Position numbers and translations under genes: made by a program. This document shows, piece by piece, positions 28,933 to 37,226 of a stretch of 37,226 nt of DNA. How positions within the stretch are numbered: position 1 is the stretch's first letter; every line of letters starts with the position of its first letter. The DNA comes from Alphaproteobacteria bacterium (GTDB lineage: Bacteria > Pseudomonadota > Alphaproteobacteria > Rhizobiales > Devosiaceae), in NCBI GenBank assembly GCA_018818925.1, contig JAHJQZ010000045.1, forward strand, positions 1 through 37,226, read 5' to 3'. The notes below the pieces were generated by a model. It worked only from the letters and a program-made list of their open reading frames with translations, searched no databases and was not told the DNA's origin.

Positions 28933-31413
28933 TTACGCCTCACTGGTGCCTACGTGCCAGATGTCCTCGGCATATTCGCGTATCGTGCGGTCCGAGGAGA
29001 ACCAGGCCATGTGGGCCGTGTTCCTGATGGTCTTGGAATACCAGTCCCTGGTATTGGTCCACAGCGTGTCGATGCCGCGCTGGGCCTCGTAGTAGGAAGC
29101 AAAATCGCGCGCGACCACGAACCAGTCGTGATCGTAAAGACCCCCGATCAGGTCCTTGTAGCGGTTGTGGTCGTCCGGAGAGAACACACCACCGGCGATG
29201 GCGTCGAGCGCCTGCTTGAGTTCGGAATCGGCTTCGATGATCTCCCGGGGCGATTTGCCCTTGCCGGCCCGCGCCGCGTCGACCTCATCCGAAGTCTTGC
29301 CGAAGATGACGATGTTGTCGTCCCCGACATGGTCCTTGATCTCGATATTGGCGCCATCGAGCGTGCCGATGGTCAGGGCGCCGTTGAGGGCGAATTTCAT
29401 GTTGCCGGTGCCCGAGGCCTCCATGCCCGCCGTCGAAATCTGTTCGGAGAGGTCGGCTGCCGGGATGATGATCTCGGCCAGCGACACGTTGTAGTTGGGC
29501 ATGAACACCACCTTGATCAGGTCCGAGGCGGTCGGATCGTTGTTGATGATCCGGGCCACGTCGTTGATCAGCTTGATGATGAGCTTGGCGTTCCAATAGC
29601 TCGATGCCGCCTTGCCGCCGAACACCTTGACGCGTGGCACCCAGTCCTTTTCCGGATGGGCGCGGATGGCGTCGTAATAGGCGACCGTCTCGACGATATT
29701 GAGCAATTGCCGCTTGTATTCGTGGATGCGCTTGACCTGGACGTCGAACATGGCGTCGGGCGACACCCTGATCCCCATCCGCTCGCGTATGGTCGCGGCC
29801 AGGCGATCCTTGTTGGACCGCTTGATCGCGGCGAACCTGTCCTGGAAGCCGGCATCGTCGGCAAAGGCATCGAGCTTTTCGAGTTCCGCCATGTGATCGA
29901 GGAAGCCATCCCCGATCGATTCCCGGATCAGCCCGGTCAGCCCGGCATTGCACTGCATCAGCCAGCGTCGCGGCGTAATGCCGTTGGTCTTGTTGTTGAT
30001 GCGGTCGGGATAGAGCGCGTGCAGGTCGGCGAATACCGTCTTTTTCAACAGATCGGTATGCAGCGCCGACACGCCGTTGATCGAATGCGACCCGACAAAG
30101 GCGAGATGGCCCATGCGCAGCCGCCGCCCGCCGGCCTCGTTGATCAGCGACACGTTGGCGATCCGGCCGTCGTCGAGCTTGGCGCGTTCGCGCGCCTCCT
30201 TGAGGATAATGGCGTTGATGCCGTAAATAATCTGCACATGGCGCGGCAGCAGCCGTTCCATCAGCCCGATCGGCCAGCTTTCGAGCGCCTCGGGCAAAAG
30301 CGTGTGGTTGGTGTAGGAAAACACCGCCTTGGCCATGCGCCAGGCCTCGGCCCAGGGAATGCCATGCTTGTCGATGAGCAGGCGCAGCAGTTCGACCACC
30401 GAGATGGCCGGATGGGTGTCGTTCAACTGGATGGCGACGCGCTCGGGCAGCAATCCGAGATCGTTGTACTGCTGGATGTGGCGCCTCAGGATGTCCTGCA
30501 GCGAGGCCGAGCAAAAGAAGAACTCCTGCTTCAGCCGCAATTCCTGGCCCGCCTCGGTGGCGTCGGCCGGATAGAGCACCTGCGTCACGCTTTCTGCCTT
30601 GGCGCTTTCCGCCAGGGCGCCGATATGGTCGCCCGAATTGAACCGGTCGAGCAGCAGCGGGTCCATCGGCTGGGCGCTCCACAGCCGCAATGTGTTCACC
30701 CGCTCGGCGCGCCAGCCGACCATGGGCGTGTCGAAGGCCACGGCCAGCATGCGCTCGTCGGGCTCCCAGTCGTGCCGGACCGTGCCATCCGGATCGGAGA
30801 TCGGCACGACATGGCCGCCAAAGCCGATCTCGTAGGCGCTTTCGCGCCTTTCGAACTCCCAGGGATTACCGTGAACCAGCCAGTCTTCGGGGATTTCCAC
30901 CTGCCAGCCGTCCGAGATCTCCTGACGGAACATGCCATGCACGTAGCGGATGCCGTAGCCATAGGCCGGGATTTGTACCGAGGACATGGATTCCATGAAA
31001 CAGGCGGCCAGGCGCCCGAGGCCGCCATTGCCCAGCGCCGCATCCGGCTCGGCCTCGAACAGGTCGTCGAGATTGACGCCGAACTTCTTGAGCGCCTCGC
31101 GCACCGGCTCGACGAATTCAAGATTGGAGAACACGTCGCGCATCAGCCGCCCGATCAGGAACTCCATCGAGAAATAGTAGACGCGCTTGTCGCCCTTTTG
31201 CCAGGTGGTGCGGGTGCTTTCCATCCAGCGGTCGATCACCCGATCCCGCACTGCAAGAATGGTCGCCTGCATCCAGTCGTATTGCCGTGCAACGATCGGA
31301 TCCTTGCCGATGGCGTAGGTCAGCTTTTCGAGGATTTCATTGGCGAGTTCATCTGGCGTCCGCGCCGTGCGGACGGGGGTTGGACCCTCGTAGACCATGG
31401 CTTTGTCGGGCAT
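28933..31413 (-). CDS. glgP: Glycogen phosphorylase (GT35)
   Basis: An 826-residue pyridoxal-phosphate enzyme that releases glucose-1-phosphate from glycogen ends. Clear marks are DAALGNGGLGRLAACFMESM, the YGIRYVHGMF segment, LNDTHPAISVVELLRLL, TNGITPRRWL and the cofactor-lysine region EASGTGNMKFALNGALTIGT followed by DGANIEI. Length is standard. The ATG at 31413 has AGGAAG five bases upstream. It is the first gene of the - strand glycogen operon, so degradation and synthesis are co-transcribed. I could not identify the promoter in the region before it. Confidence 0.97.
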   Translation of the reverse strand: MPDKAMVYEGPTPVRTARTPDELANEILEKLTYAIGKDPIVARQYDWMQATILAVRDRVIDRWMESTRTTWQKGDKRVYYFSMEFLIGRLMRDVFSNLEFVEPVREALKKFGVNLDDLFEAEPDAALGNGGLGRLAACFMESMSSVQIPAYGYGIRYVHGMFRQEISDGWQVEIPEDWLVHGNPWEFERRESAYEIGFGGHVVPISDPDGTVRHDWEPDERMLAVAFDTPMVGWRAERVNTLRLWSAQPMDPLLLDRFNSGDHIGALAESAKAESVTQVLYPADATEAGQELRLKQEFFFCSASLQDILRRHIQQYNDLGLLPERVAIQLNDTHPAISVVELLRLLIDKHGIPWAEAWRMAKAVFSYTNHTLLPEALESWPIGLMERLLPRHVQIIYGINAIILKEARERAKLDDGRIANVSLINEAGGRRLRMGHLAFVGSHSINGVSALHTDLLKKTVFADLHALYPDRINNKTNGITPRRWLMQCNAGLTGLIRESIGDGFLDHMAELEKLDAFADDAGFQDRFAAIKRSNKDRLAATIRERMGIRVSPDAMFDVQVKRIHEYKRQLLNIVETVAYYDAIRAHPEKDWVPRVKVFGGKAASSYWNAKLIIKLINDVARIINNDPTASDLIKVVFMPNYNVSLAEIIIPAADLSEQISTAGMEASGTGNMKFALNGALTIGTLDGANIEIKDHVGDDNIVIFGKTSDEVDAARAGKGKSPREIIEADSELKQALDAIAGGVFSPDDHNRYKDLIGGLYDHDWFVVARDFASYYEAQRGIDTLWTNTRDWYSKTIRNTAHMAWFSSDRTIREYAEDIWHVGTSEA

Positions 31414-31728
31414 GTGGGCTTCCTAAATCCATTGTGATCCCTTCCCCTCGACCGACACTCTTGCATGCCCGCGCCGCCAAGGAAAGCGATCATCGGCACG
31501 ATCCGGGACCGCCCGGAATCCGGCCGGAATCGGCTCGCCGGACCGGTGCGGACCGACCCGTATCAGGCGGAATCAGCGCCGCCTTTGGCGCATCGCGCCG
31601 ACGCGGCGAGTCCGGCACGCCGATCGGTCGCCGGTCGCGACATGGCGCCGCCCCGGCATGGATTTGCGATTGCATCGCCCGGCACGATCTGGTGCAGTCG
31701 GGTCTTTCGACGACCCGGCAGTTTCCCC
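31414..31728. other. Divergent intergenic region between glgP and the nucleoside hydrolase
   Basis: About 315 bases separate the two divergent starts, so promoters for both should lie here, but I could not pick any with confidence. A 27-codon ORF on the - strand (ATG at 31432 with GGGAAGGG upstream) overlaps the glgP start in another frame. The nucleoside hydrolase frame extends back to 31465, but the added residues are of low-quality composition. Confidence 0.5.
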
Positions 31729-32673
31729 ATGACCCAGCGCAAGATCATCATCGACACCGATCCCGGCCAGGACGACGCCGTTGCCCTGCTGCTCGCCCTG
31801 GCTTCGCCCGACGAGATCGAGGTGCTCGGCATCACCGCCGTCGCCGGCAATGTCAGCCTCGCCCAGAATGCCATCAATGCGCTGAAGGTGGTCGAACTGT
31901 CCGGCCGCAACGACGTTCCGGTCATGGCCGGCTGCCCTGGCCCCCTGCGCCGCAGGCTCGAAACCGCCGAGCATGTGCACGGCCTGACCGGCCTGGACGG
32001 CCCCGACCTGCCCGACCCGCAAAAGCGCCTCGATCCGCGGCACGGCGTCGATTTCATCGTCGACACGCTGATGGCCGAGCCGTCCGGCACGATTACCCTC
32101 GTCACCCTCGGCCCGCTGACCAATCTGGCCATGGCGCTGATCAAGGCGCCGATGATCGCGGCGCGCATCAAGCGCATCGTCATGATGGGCGGCGCCTATT
32201 TCGAGGTCGGCAACATCACGCCGGCCGCCGAGTTCAACATCTATGTCGACCCGGAAGCCGCCGACGTCGTCCTGCGCGCCGGCATTCCCGTCGTCATGGC
32301 CTCGCTCGACATCACCCACAAGGTGCTGACCACAAACGCGCGGCTCGACGCCTTAAGGGCCATCGGCAACCGCGCCGGCGCCGCCGTCGCCGACATGCTC
32401 GGCTTTTCCGAACGCTTCGACCTTGCCAAATACGGCTGGCGGGGCGCGCCCCTGCACGACCCGTGCACCATCGCCTATCTGCTCAGGCCCGAACTGTTCG
32501 ACGGCCGCCTGATCAACGTCTCGATCGAGGTCGAAAGCGAGCTGACGCGCGGCATGAGTGTCGCCGATTTCTGGCAGATCACCGACCGCCCGAAGAACGT
32601 GTTCTTCCTGTCGAAAGTGGACGATTCGAGCTTTTTCGCCCTTCTGACCGAGCGTCTGGCACGGCTGCCATAA
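31729..32673 (+). CDS. Nucleoside hydrolase (inosine-uridine preferring type)
   Basis: A 314-residue cytoplasmic enzyme that splits ribonucleosides into base and ribose. The calcium-binding signature DTDPGQDDAVA lies at residues 9-19. Other family marks are ITAVAGNVSLAQNA, the LGPLTNLAMAL segment, IVMMGGAYFEVGN, PAAEFNIYVDPEAAD, and the histidine of PLHDPCTIAYLL near the active site. The length and MTQRKIIIDTD start are normal for the family. The ribosome site is weak. The gene stands alone, so its preferred base cannot be inferred from neighbours. Confidence 0.94.
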   Translation: MTQRKIIIDTDPGQDDAVALLLALASPDEIEVLGITAVAGNVSLAQNAINALKVVELSGRNDVPVMAGCPGPLRRRLETAEHVHGLTGLDGPDLPDPQKRLDPRHGVDFIVDTLMAEPSGTITLVTLGPLTNLAMALIKAPMIAARIKRIVMMGGAYFEVGNITPAAEFNIYVDPEAADVVLRAGIPVVMASLDITHKVLTTNARLDALRAIGNRAGAAVADMLGFSERFDLAKYGWRGAPLHDPCTIAYLLRPELFDGRLINVSIEVESELTRGMSVADFWQITDRPKNVFFLSKVDDSSFFALLTERLARLP

Positions 32674-32773
32674 GACATGTCGGGGTCACCCGTTTTTTTC
32701 GGGAGCGCGGCGAGGCGCGCGTCCGGCTGAAATGCGACAATTCAAACCAGCAGATCTGGTGGCTTTTTGCCAC

Positions 32774-33859
32774 TCAACTGGCCGCTTCGACCAGCGCCAT
32801 GCCCTTGATCTGCGCCTGCACCGTCACACCGGTCGCGAGAGCCAGCGCATCGCGCGAGCGCGTCGTCACCCGCGACAGCAGCCGCATTTTCGTGCCGGCG
32901 AGCGTCAAAACGACCAGAACCTGGCCGGCGCCGAGCGGTTCCAGCGCTTCGATCCGGCACGGCAGGATATTGAGAATGCTGGTGTTCGCGGCGCGAGCGA
33001 GCGACAGGCTGACATCGCTGGCCCGCACGCGCAGCCGCCGCGCCGCGCCGGGCATGCCCAGCGTGCCTGGCAGCAGAAGCGTGTGCGGCCCGACCCGGCA
33101 GGCGGTCAACTGATAGCCGGCATCGTGGCCGATGATTTCGGCATCGAGCAGCGCCGCCGCGTCCGGGTCGCGCGCCAGCAGCAGTTCGGGATCGGCGGCG
33201 AGTTCCGCCATCGGCCCCGCGGCAAGGACGCGGCCCTGGTCCATCAACACCAGATGATCGGCGAAACGCTCGATCTCGTCGAGATCGTGCGAAACGTAGA
33301 GCACCGGAATGTCGGCGCGGCGCACCAATGCTTCGAGATAGGGCAGGATGTCGCGCTTGGCATCGCGGTCGAGGCTCGCGAGCGGCTCGTCCATCAGCAA
33401 CAGGCGCGGATGGCTGAGGAGCGCCCGCGCGATGGCGACGCGCTGCCTTTCGCCGCCCGACAACCCGTCGATCCGCCGCTCGAGCAGCGGCCCGAGGCCG
33501 AACTGGGCCACGACCTCGTCGCCCTGGGTCGACGCCTCTTTCGCCCCGGCCCGTCGCAAGGCGAATCTGAGATTGCCGGCAACGCTCAGATGCGCGAAGA
33601 GCCGCGCGTCCTGGAAGACGTAGCCAACCGGCCGGCGGAACGCCCTAGTGAACCGTCCGTCGTCCTGCCAGACCTTGCCGTCGAGCGTCAGCCAGCCCTT
33701 GTCCGGCCGTTCGAGCCCGGCGATCATCCGCAACAGCGTCGTCTTGCCCGAGCCCGACGGACCGAACAAGCCGGTGACGCCAGAAGACGGCGCCGTGAAC
33801 TTGGCGTCGAGCATGAAGCCTCGGCGTTTCAGGCGAAAATGGGCGTCGATGCCGTTCAT
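32774..33859 (-). CDS. modC: Molybdate ABC transporter, ATPase ModC
   Basis: A 361-residue ABC ATPase for molybdate import. Motifs are Walker A GPSGSGKT (residues 33-40), signature LSGGERQR, Walker B LLLMDEPLASLD and the switch histidine YVSHDLDE. The C-terminal third (SILNILPCRIEALEPLGAGQ, then ITRRSRDAL-like VTTRSRDALALATG) is a Mop/TOBE domain that binds molybdate, which distinguishes ModC from other importers. The start ATG overlaps the modB stop by four bases (ATGA). It is the last gene of modABC. Confidence 0.95.
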   Translation of the reverse strand: MNGIDAHFRLKRRGFMLDAKFTAPSSGVTGLFGPSGSGKTTLLRMIAGLERPDKGWLTLDGKVWQDDGRFTRAFRRPVGYVFQDARLFAHLSVAGNLRFALRRAGAKEASTQGDEVVAQFGLGPLLERRIDGLSGGERQRVAIARALLSHPRLLLMDEPLASLDRDAKRDILPYLEALVRRADIPVLYVSHDLDEIERFADHLVLMDQGRVLAAGPMAELAADPELLLARDPDAAALLDAEIIGHDAGYQLTACRVGPHTLLLPGTLGMPGAARRLRVRASDVSLSLARAANTSILNILPCRIEALEPLGAGQVLVVLTLAGTKMRLLSRVTTRSRDALALATGVTVQAQIKGMALVEAAS

Positions 33860-34521
33860 CGCGCGCGTCCCCCGGCCCGCTTCTCGATCAGCGTCGTAGT
33901 GAGAATAACGACGAAGGCGAAGGCCAGAAGGCCGGCCGACATCTGATGCGCCGCTCCCCAGTCGCCCTGTTCGACGGCGTCGAAAATGGCGATGGACAAG
34001 ACGCGCGTCTCGCCGGGAATGTTGCCGCCGATCATCAGCACGACGCCGAATTCGCCGATGGTGTGGGCAAAGCTCAGAATGGCGCCGGTGACGACGCCGC
34101 CGCGCGCCAGCGGCAGGGCCACCGAAAAAAAGCTGTCGAGCGGCCCGGCCCGGAGCGTTGCCGCCGCCTCGAAGGCCTCGCGCCCGACGCCGGCAAAGCC
34201 GTTGCGCGCCGGCTGTACCATGAAGGGCAGCGAGAACAGCACCGAGCCGATGACGAGGCCGGGAAAGGAAAAGGCCAGCGTGCGGATGCCGGTCGCGGCG
34301 AGCATGGGCGCCAGCGGTCCGTTCGGTCCGAGTCCGATGAGCAGGTAAAAGCCGAGCACCGTCGGCGGCAGCACCAGCGGCAGCGCCACCAGCGCCGAAA
34401 CCACCGAGGCGATAATACCGGTGTCGCGCGCCAGCCAGAAGCCGAGCGGCACGCCGACGATGAGGAGGATCAGCGTGGTCAGGCTTGCCAGTTGCAGTGT
34501 GAGGACGATGGCCTCAACCAT
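33856..34521 (-). CDS. modB: Molybdate ABC transporter, permease ModB
   Basis: A 221-residue inner-membrane protein with about five membrane segments. Family marks are LPLVLPPTVLGFYLLIGLG, FSLPFMVQPARNGFAGVG and the ATPase-contact EAA loop followed by ALPLARGGVVTGAILSFAHT, ending IGEFGVVLMIGGNIPGETR, the typical ModB signature. The ATG at 34521 (MVEAIVLTLQLASLTTL) overlaps the end of modA by eight bases; upstream sequence in the same frame lies within modA and is not used. Confidence 0.95.
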   Translation of the reverse strand: MVEAIVLTLQLASLTTLILLIVGVPLGFWLARDTGIIASVVSALVALPLVLPPTVLGFYLLIGLGPNGPLAPMLAATGIRTLAFSFPGLVIGSVLFSLPFMVQPARNGFAGVGREAFEAAATLRAGPLDSFFSVALPLARGGVVTGAILSFAHTIGEFGVVLMIGGNIPGETRVLSIAIFDAVEQGDWGAAHQMSAGLLAFAFVVILTTTLIEKRAGGRAR

Positions 34522-35317
34522 AAATGCTCGGCGCCGGCTGTGTTGTCTCGACAAGACCATAGCCGAACTGGGCGACAATCTCACGTCCTTTGCTGGACCT
34601 GAGGAAGTCGAGGAAGGCCTTGGCGTCATCATTGCCCGCCTCGAGCAGCACCGCGTCCTGCCGGATCGGCGCATGGAGTTCCTCCGGCACGATCCAGATC
34701 GAGCCGCCGCCCGCCGTCGCCAATTGGCTCGAGGCGATGAAGCCGAGTTCGGCATTGCCCGATTGCACGAAGCCGAAGGCCTGGGCGATGCTCTCGCCGG
34801 TGACGATCCGCACGGCCAGTTCCTCTTCGAGCCCGAGCGCCCCGAGGACTTCCATCGCCGCCGCGCCATAGGGCGCCGTTTGCGGATTGGCGATGGCGAG
34901 ATGGCTGAACCGGTCGGTTTCCAGAATGGCGGGCGAGCTGTCGATCAGCTCCGCGTCGGGGCTCCACAGGACCAGCCGCCCGAGCGCATAGGTGAACTGT
35001 GAGCCTTTGACGGCAAAACCTTGATCGACAAGCGCTTTCGGCCGTGCTTCATCCGCCGATAGAAGTATCGCGAATGGCGCGCCTTGGGTGATCTGGGCAA
35101 AAAGCGCTCCGCTCGATCCGGTGCTGATCGCCACCCTCGTGCCGGTTTCGGCCTCGAAGGCCTCGGCCAGTTGCTGCGCCGGCGCGCCGAAATTGGCCGC
35201 CACCGCGACCCTGAGATCGGCGGCGAAAGCCGGCGACCCGGCGATCAGCAGGACCAGCGACGCGACGACCGGCGCCGCGACCCGGCGCGCCACGGTTTCA
35301 AGCCAGCGGATCATCAT
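34514..35317 (-). CDS. modA: Molybdate-binding periplasmic protein ModA
   Basis: A protein of about 267 residues with a signal peptide ending in GSPAFA, followed by ADLRVAVAANFGAPAQQLA. The segment STGSSGALFAQITQGAPFAI and then LLSADEARPKALVDQG are strong ModA marks. GYGLV at the C-terminus fits too. I start at the ATG at 35317 (MMIRWLETV); a TTG at 35335 would add six residues. Neither has a clear ribosome site. It is the first gene of modABC on the - strand. Tungstate versus molybdate preference cannot be told from sequence. Confidence 0.92.
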   Translation of the reverse strand: MMIRWLETVARRVAAPVVASLVLLIAGSPAFAADLRVAVAANFGAPAQQLAEAFEAETGTRVAISTGSSGALFAQITQGAPFAILLSADEARPKALVDQGFAVKGSQFTYALGRLVLWSPDAELIDSSPAILETDRFSHLAIANPQTAPYGAAAMEVLGALGLEEELAVRIVTGESIAQAFGFVQSGNAELGFIASSQLATAGGGSIWIVPEELHAPIRQDAVLLEAGNDDAKAFLDFLRSSKGREIVAQFGYGLVETTQPAPSIYG

Positions 35318-35407
35318 GGCGATAGTGTGCGGCAAGGACCGGCGCGCCGCAAGACAATCGCGGACACGGCGAGGCGCATCAGGCGCGACAACGAGGCTCC
35401 AGTGGCG

Positions 35408-36292
35408 CTAGCGGCCCCCGACCGGCACCACATCGACCTTGTGCGCCGTCGAATGGCCGCCGACCGAGCGCATCACGCCCTTGACCGGAGCGACGTCGGC
35501 ATAGTCGCGCCCGCGCGCCACGACGATGTGGTCGGCTCCGACAACGAGGGCGTTGGTCGGGTCGTACTCGACCCAGCCCATGTCCGGCCCGCACCAGGCC
35601 CTGACCCAGGCATGCATGGCGTCCGCCCCTTCGAGCCGTTCCTGGCCGTCGGGCGGCAGGGTGCGCAAGAAGCCGCTGACATAGCCGGCGGGAATGCCGA
35701 CTCCCCGCAAGGCCGAGATCATGATGTGCGAGAAGTCCTGGCAGACGCCGGAACGGGATCGGAACGCCTCGATCATCGGCGTGTCGACCGTGGTCGCGCC
35801 TTCCTCATAGGCGAAACCGGCATGGATCGCTCGCCCGATGGCGGCGATGCTTTCGAAAACGCTCATTGACGGCGTCAGCACGGCGCGGGCGAAGTCGGCG
35901 ACCTCGGGGACGAGCGGGGCCAGCGGCGAGCCGGCGGTGAAATGATGCGGCGAGGCCGGACCGAGGTCGAGCACCCGTTTGAGCGCATCGGCCAGGCGTG
36001 CTTTTTCCAGCGAGGTGTCGAACCGCGCCGTCACGCCCGGCCGCTCGACCCGCGCCGTGACGCAAAACACGATCCGGTCGTGCGGCACGACGAAACTCAC
36101 TTCCGCCGCGCCATTGTCGAAGAAATCGGCAAAGTGCCTGATCTCGTCGGCCTCGGGCAAAACCGTCATGCTGCCGGCGATGAGCCGCTGTTCGCCCGGC
36201 AGGTCGGCGGGCATCAGTCGCACCACGTGCCGGCTCGACCCGGCCGGGTTCTCATAGTCGTATTCGATGCTGAGCGCGATGTCGTAGAGCAT
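35408..36292 (-). CDS. Transglutaminase-like cysteine peptidase family protein
   Basis: A 294-residue protein with an N-terminal beta domain (YDIALSIEYDYENPAGSSRH, typical of bacterial transglutaminase N-terminal regions). The core transglutaminase-like triad is Cys in RSRSGVCQDFSHIMISALRG, His in DAMHAWVRAWC and Asp in WVEYDPTNA. There is no signal peptide, so it is probably cytoplasmic. It starts in a TAATG overlap with the upstream alpha-E gene, so the two are coupled. This family travels with alpha-E and circularly permuted ATP-grasp proteins, and the set has been proposed to make or cut peptide linkages. The substrate is unknown. Confidence 0.9.
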   Translation of the reverse strand: MLYDIALSIEYDYENPAGSSRHVVRLMPADLPGEQRLIAGSMTVLPEADEIRHFADFFDNGAAEVSFVVPHDRIVFCVTARVERPGVTARFDTSLEKARLADALKRVLDLGPASPHHFTAGSPLAPLVPEVADFARAVLTPSMSVFESIAAIGRAIHAGFAYEEGATTVDTPMIEAFRSRSGVCQDFSHIMISALRGVGIPAGYVSGFLRTLPPDGQERLEGADAMHAWVRAWCGPDMGWVEYDPTNALVVGADHIVVARGRDYADVAPVKGVMRSVGGHSTAHKVDVVPVGGR

Positions 36293-37226
36293 TATCGGAA
36301 ATAGGCGAGGCCGAGCGTGTCGGACAAGGCGGCGATCTTGCCCTTGATGCCGACGAGCACCTCTGTCGCCACGCCATCCGGCGTACGGGTGGCGAGCATG
36401 GCCCTGGTCTCCAGCAGCAGGCGCTGCAAGGGCGAGAGCTGCTGGTGCGGTTCGGCATTGGGCAGGAAACTCACATGGGTCTCGACGGCGTTGATCTGGT
36501 GAATGATCGAGCGCGGGTTGAGCGGATCGAGCGCCAAAAGGTCGACGACCGTCTCGCGCCGCGTCGAAACGGCGTAGCGCCGCCGGTGCGACATGACGCT
36601 GTCCGCCGCTTCCAGGGCGAAATCCATGCTGCCGTCCGGCGCCGCATCGTCGCAAAGATCGATGAGCAGCGAGGCGAGCAGATAGGCCCGCTCGAGCGCC
36701 TTGCCGATGCTGAGGAACCGCCAGCCGGTGAACCGGTACATGTTTTCATGCACGAGACCGGAGAAACCGGACAGTTTTCTCACGAGCACCGACATCGAGC
36801 GCGCCATGTCGTCGCCCGGCCGGGCCGTCGTCATCATGCCGGCGATGGTTCGGTCGAGATCGCTGAGGGCGTTCCAGCCGTCGTTCGGGAAGCGGTCGCG
36901 CACCCGCGACGCCGCGTTCGCCGCCGAATCGAGCATCTGCTGCAGGCCGGGCGGGAAGCCGTCGCCGGGTTCGGCGCCGAGCGCGGAAAGATGCGCCGCC
37001 ACCGCCGCAAGCAATTCGGCATTGGCCGTGGCCGCTTCGGCTAGGCGCAGATGATAGGCCCGTGTCAGGCGGATGGCGTTTTCGGCCCGCTCGACATAGC
37101 GCCCGAGCCAGAACAGATTGTCGGCCGCCCGGCTCGGCAATTCCTCCGGCGTCTGCCGCACGGCCCCTTCCGCGTCGCTTTCCAGCAGCGTGTCCCGACT
37201 GACCGGCCGGTCGCTCACCACCCAGA
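36292..37226 (-). CDS. Alpha-E domain protein (DUF403), 5' end outside window
   Basis: The frame is open to the window edge and encodes at least 310 residues. From PSRAADNLFWLGRYVERAEN onward it is the helical alpha-E domain (DUF403), with FTGWRFLSIGKALERA and the C-terminal ALSDTLGLAYF. The residues before it, WVVSDRPVSRDTLL, resemble the linker seen when alpha-E is fused behind a circularly permuted ATP-grasp domain, so the true start is probably far outside the window. A GTG at 37221 is possible but unlikely. It is coupled by TAATG to the transglutaminase-like gene. Confidence 0.85.
   Translation of the reverse strand, partial: WVVSDRPVSRDTLLESDAEGAVRQTPEELPSRAADNLFWLGRYVERAENAIRLTRAYHLRLAEAATANAELLAAVAAHLSALGAEPGDGFPPGLQQMLDSAANAASRVRDRFPNDGWNALSDLDRTIAGMMTTARPGDDMARSMSVLVRKLSGFSGLVHENMYRFTGWRFLSIGKALERAYLLASLLIDLCDDAAPDGSMDFALEAADSVMSHRRRYAVSTRRETVVDLLALDPLNPRSIIHQINAVETHVSFLPNAEPHQQLSPLQRLLLETRAMLATRTPDGVATEVLVGIKGKIAALSDTLGLAYFR

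Noticed and set aside
31349-31432. 27-codon ORF overlapping the glgP start, with GGGAAGGG upstream
   Set aside because: glgP has its own good ribosome site (AGGAAG) and the short frame has no sign of conservation; likely chance.

Overview
The window is about 37 kb of GC-rich, densely packed DNA. Its composition and gene content suggest an alphaproteobacterium of the Rhizobiales (Hyphomicrobiales). The pointers are a glgP-glgB-glgC-glgA-pgm operon followed by glgX, a urea transporter joined to a ureDABC/EFG urease locus, RES/Xre toxin-antitoxin genes, and palindromic repeats of the rhizobial intergenic (RIME/REP) type. I do not name a genus.

Left part (1-3832, + strand): the last 171 codons of alanine dehydrogenase with a strong terminator, then a three-gene sugar-type ABC importer (ATPase, permease, periplasmic binding protein). 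The importer is preceded by an AT-rich leader holding a 12-codon ORF that appears translationally coupled to the ATPase. The gap 3833-4422 holds terminators, a candidate small RNA on the - strand with its own promoter and terminator, and a textbook sigma-54 promoter in front of urtA.

Urea block (4423-19878): urtABCDE imports urea, and ureD-ureA-ureB-orf137-ureC supplies urease subunits and one accessory protein. A 2.3-kb insert-like stretch then separates ureC from ureE-ureF-(DUF3995-like)-ureG-GNAT. It holds a DUF2384 antitoxin/RES toxin pair whose toxin has a C-terminal frameshift, an orphan ParD-like antitoxin with no normal start codon, a hemolysin III family membrane protein on the - strand, and an MliC-like lysozyme inhibitor. 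The urt genes are punctuated by a strong hairpin (urtA/urtB) and two REP-like clusters (urtB/urtC and urtD/urtE). The sigma-54 promoter and the gene set point to nitrogen-limited urea uptake and hydrolysis to ammonia.

Glycogen block (19977-31413, - strand): phosphorylase, branching enzyme, ADP-glucose pyrophosphorylase, glycogen synthase, phosphoglucomutase and debranching enzyme, mostly overlapping or nearly so. Together they make and break down glycogen.

Right part (31729-37226): a nucleoside hydrolase (+), a molybdate importer modABC (-), and the end of a transglutaminase-like / alpha-E protein pair (-). The upstream end of that pair runs off the window.

No CRISPR array, insertion sequence, tRNA or rRNA was seen. 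The most unusual points are the frameshifted RES toxin with its orphan ParD neighbour inside the urease locus, the candidate small RNA upstream of urtA, and several short coupled upstream ORFs. I did not find a clearly new multi-gene defence or biosynthetic system.
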